From contig JAICMO010000014.1 of assembly GCA_025929185.1 (NCBI GenBank), forward strand, positions 1-35,720: a stretch of DNA of 35,720 nt, in the 5' to 3' direction. The translations under genes and the position numbers were made by a program. The notes under the pieces were generated by a model that ran no database searches, was not told the origin of the DNA, and saw only the letters and a list, made by a program, of their open reading frames with translations. Positions 34,756-35,720 of the stretch are shown here, in pieces. Origin of the DNA: Pseudolabrys sp. (GTDB lineage Bacteria > Pseudomonadota > Alphaproteobacteria > Rhizobiales > Xanthobacteraceae). The first letter of the stretch is position 1, and the number at the start of each line of letters is the position of its first letter.

Positions 34756-35720
34756 GTGCCGTCAGTTTGCGCGATCGGCCTTATGAGCGGTACGTCACTC
34801 GATGGCGTTGATGTGGCGCTGATCGAAACCGACGGCGAGCGCATCACTGCGTTTGGGCCAACCGGCTACCGGCCATATGCCGAGAGCGAGCAACAGCTAC
34901 TGCGCCGGGCGCTCGCCGAAGGTGCCTTGCTCAAGGATCGCTTTGCCCGGCCGGGAATTCTGGCCGAAGCCGAAGCATTCGTGACAAATGTTCACGCGGA
35001 AACGGTCGAGGCCTTCGTCCAAACGGAGGGCATCAACAAGGCCGCAATCGCCGTTGTCGGATTCCATGGACAAACGGTTCTGCACAAGCCGACAGCGCGG
35101 CTGACGGTGCAGATCGGCGATGGCGAAGCGCTGGCGGCGCGCTTGAAACTACCGGTCGCTTACGATTTTCGCGCCGTAGACGTCGCGGCCGGCGGGCAGG
35201 GCGCGCCGGTTGTACCCGTCTTTCATCAGGCACTCGCGCGCAAGCTCGACCGTCCACATCCGATCGCGGTGCTCAATGTCGGCGGCGTAGCGAACGTCAC
35301 GTATGTCGACGGCGGCGATCCGATCGCGTGCGACACCGGACCCGGCAATGCACTAATCGACGATTTCATGCGCGCGCGCACCGGCGCTCCGCTCGATCGC
35401 GACGGCGATCAGGCGGCGAGAGGGCGCATCGATGAGGGGTTTGTAGCTCGCGTTCTCGAGAGCTCCTTCTTTGCGGAGCCTTATCCGAAGTCGCTCGATC
35501 GCAATGCGTTCGCGTTCGCCAATATCGGACTGCCGGATTTTTCGGTTGCCGACGGCGCCGCAACTTTGTCGCGCCTGACTGCGGCATCGGTCGCGCGCGT
35601 GGTGCCGCATTTGCCGTCAGCGCCAAGAACCTGGATCGTCGCCGGCGGCGGCGCGCGCAACCCTACACTGATGCGGATGCTGGCAAGCTCTCTGAAGCCG
35701 GCAACAGTGGAAACGGCGGA
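34756..35720 (+). CDS. anmK: Anhydro-N-acetylmuramic acid kinase (5' part, runs off the window)
   Basis: AnmK phosphorylates and opens 1,6-anhydro-MurNAc from murein turnover, giving MurNAc-6-phosphate. From GTG 34756 (AGGGG 6 bases upstream) 321 codons are open to the window edge; the full family length is about 365-370, so about 45 residues are missing. Motifs: IGLMSGTSLDGVDVALIETDG (split: ATP-site MSGTSLDGVD at about residues 10-19), GFHGQTV, DFRAVDVAAGGQGAPVVP, NVGGVANVT, CDTGPGN and the ATP-binding AGGGARNPTLM near the edge. Divergent from tyrS. The ending cannot be judged from this window. Confidence 0.93.
   Translation, partial: MPSVCAIGLMSGTSLDGVDVALIETDGERITAFGPTGYRPYAESEQQLLRRALAEGALLKDRFARPGILAEAEAFVTNVHAETVEAFVQTEGINKAAIAVVGFHGQTVLHKPTARLTVQIGDGEALAARLKLPVAYDFRAVDVAAGGQGAPVVPVFHQALARKLDRPHPIAVLNVGGVANVTYVDGGDPIACDTGPGNALIDDFMRARTGAPLDRDGDQAARGRIDEGFVARVLESSFFAEPYPKSLDRNAFAFANIGLPDFSVADGAATLSRLTAASVARVVPHLPSAPRTWIVAGGGARNPTLMRMLASSLKPATVETA

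Noticed and set aside
1-35720. CRISPR arrays, insertion sequences, tRNA/rRNA genes or prophage
   Set aside because: No regularly spaced repeats, transposase or integrase motifs or tRNA-like T-arm/anticodon structures were seen anywhere.

Overview
The window is about 35.7 kb of GC-rich chromosome from an alphaproteobacterium, most likely order Hyphomicrobiales (Rhizobiales) near the Bradyrhizobium/Xanthobacteraceae group. The lineage call rests on family-level resemblance of the encoded proteins, for example the mitochondrial-type complex I subunit NDUFA12, RNase E with a long acidic insert in its S1 domain and a KRGWW tail, and the aroQ-accB-accC, rne-amiC-mrcA-prfB and tyrS-anmK groupings. 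I see no rRNA, tRNA, CRISPR array, insertion sequence, phage gene or plasmid gene. It reads as core chromosome.

Layout. 0.2-5.2 kb: a TSUP-type permease, a MscS-type channel (opposite strand), the complex I accessory subunit NDUFA12, a secreted DUF2155 protein, the N-end-rule transferase Aat (opposite strand) and a stand-alone receiver protein. 5.2-11.1 kb, all on the minus strand: in transcription order a secreted/periplasmic M48 protease with TPR repeats, a periplasmic DsbA-like thiol oxidoreductase, a carboxylate-amine ligase, then aroQ-accB-accC (shikimate pathway step and biotin carboxyl carrier plus biotin carboxylase for fatty-acid synthesis). 11.2-15.7 kb: a PLP aminotransferase, a 36-residue membrane peptide, a YoaK/DUF1275 membrane protein, an anchored hypothetical protein (minus), a DegP-like serine protease without a signal peptide, and a small secreted PEBP-like protein. 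15.7-22.0 kb, all minus: rne, then a fused class II aldolase/short-chain dehydrogenase, a PsiF-like periplasmic peptide and an LsrF-type class I aldolase/thiolase. 22.0-22.6 kb is the only large gene-free stretch, the divergent rne/amiC region. 22.6-29.1 kb: amiC, mrcA (PBP1A) and prfB on plus, with a membrane-anchored LytM/M23 endopeptidase facing them. 29.1-35.7 kb: a BCP/PrxQ peroxiredoxin (minus), a giant AsmA/YhdP-like protein, tyrS (minus) and the start of anmK, cut by the window end.

Functionally, the right half is dominated by envelope maintenance (amidase, bifunctional PBP, LytM peptidase, AsmA-like protein, AnmK for anhydro-MurNAc recycling) mixed with translation factors (RF2, TyrRS) and RNA decay (RNase E). 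The clearest regulatory element is the programmed +1 frameshift in prfB: an in-frame UGA after codon 23, with an internal Shine-Dalgarno sequence at the same spacing as in E. coli. A striking layout feature is that seven convergent gene pairs end within 3-33 bp of each other, leaving almost no room for terminators. I found no convincing evidence for a wholly new biological system here. The less explained items are the LsrF/PsiF/aldolase-dehydrogenase cluster, the small PEBP gene with a hairpin over its ribosome binding site, the orphan receiver with a palindrome upstream, and the 589-bp rne leader region.
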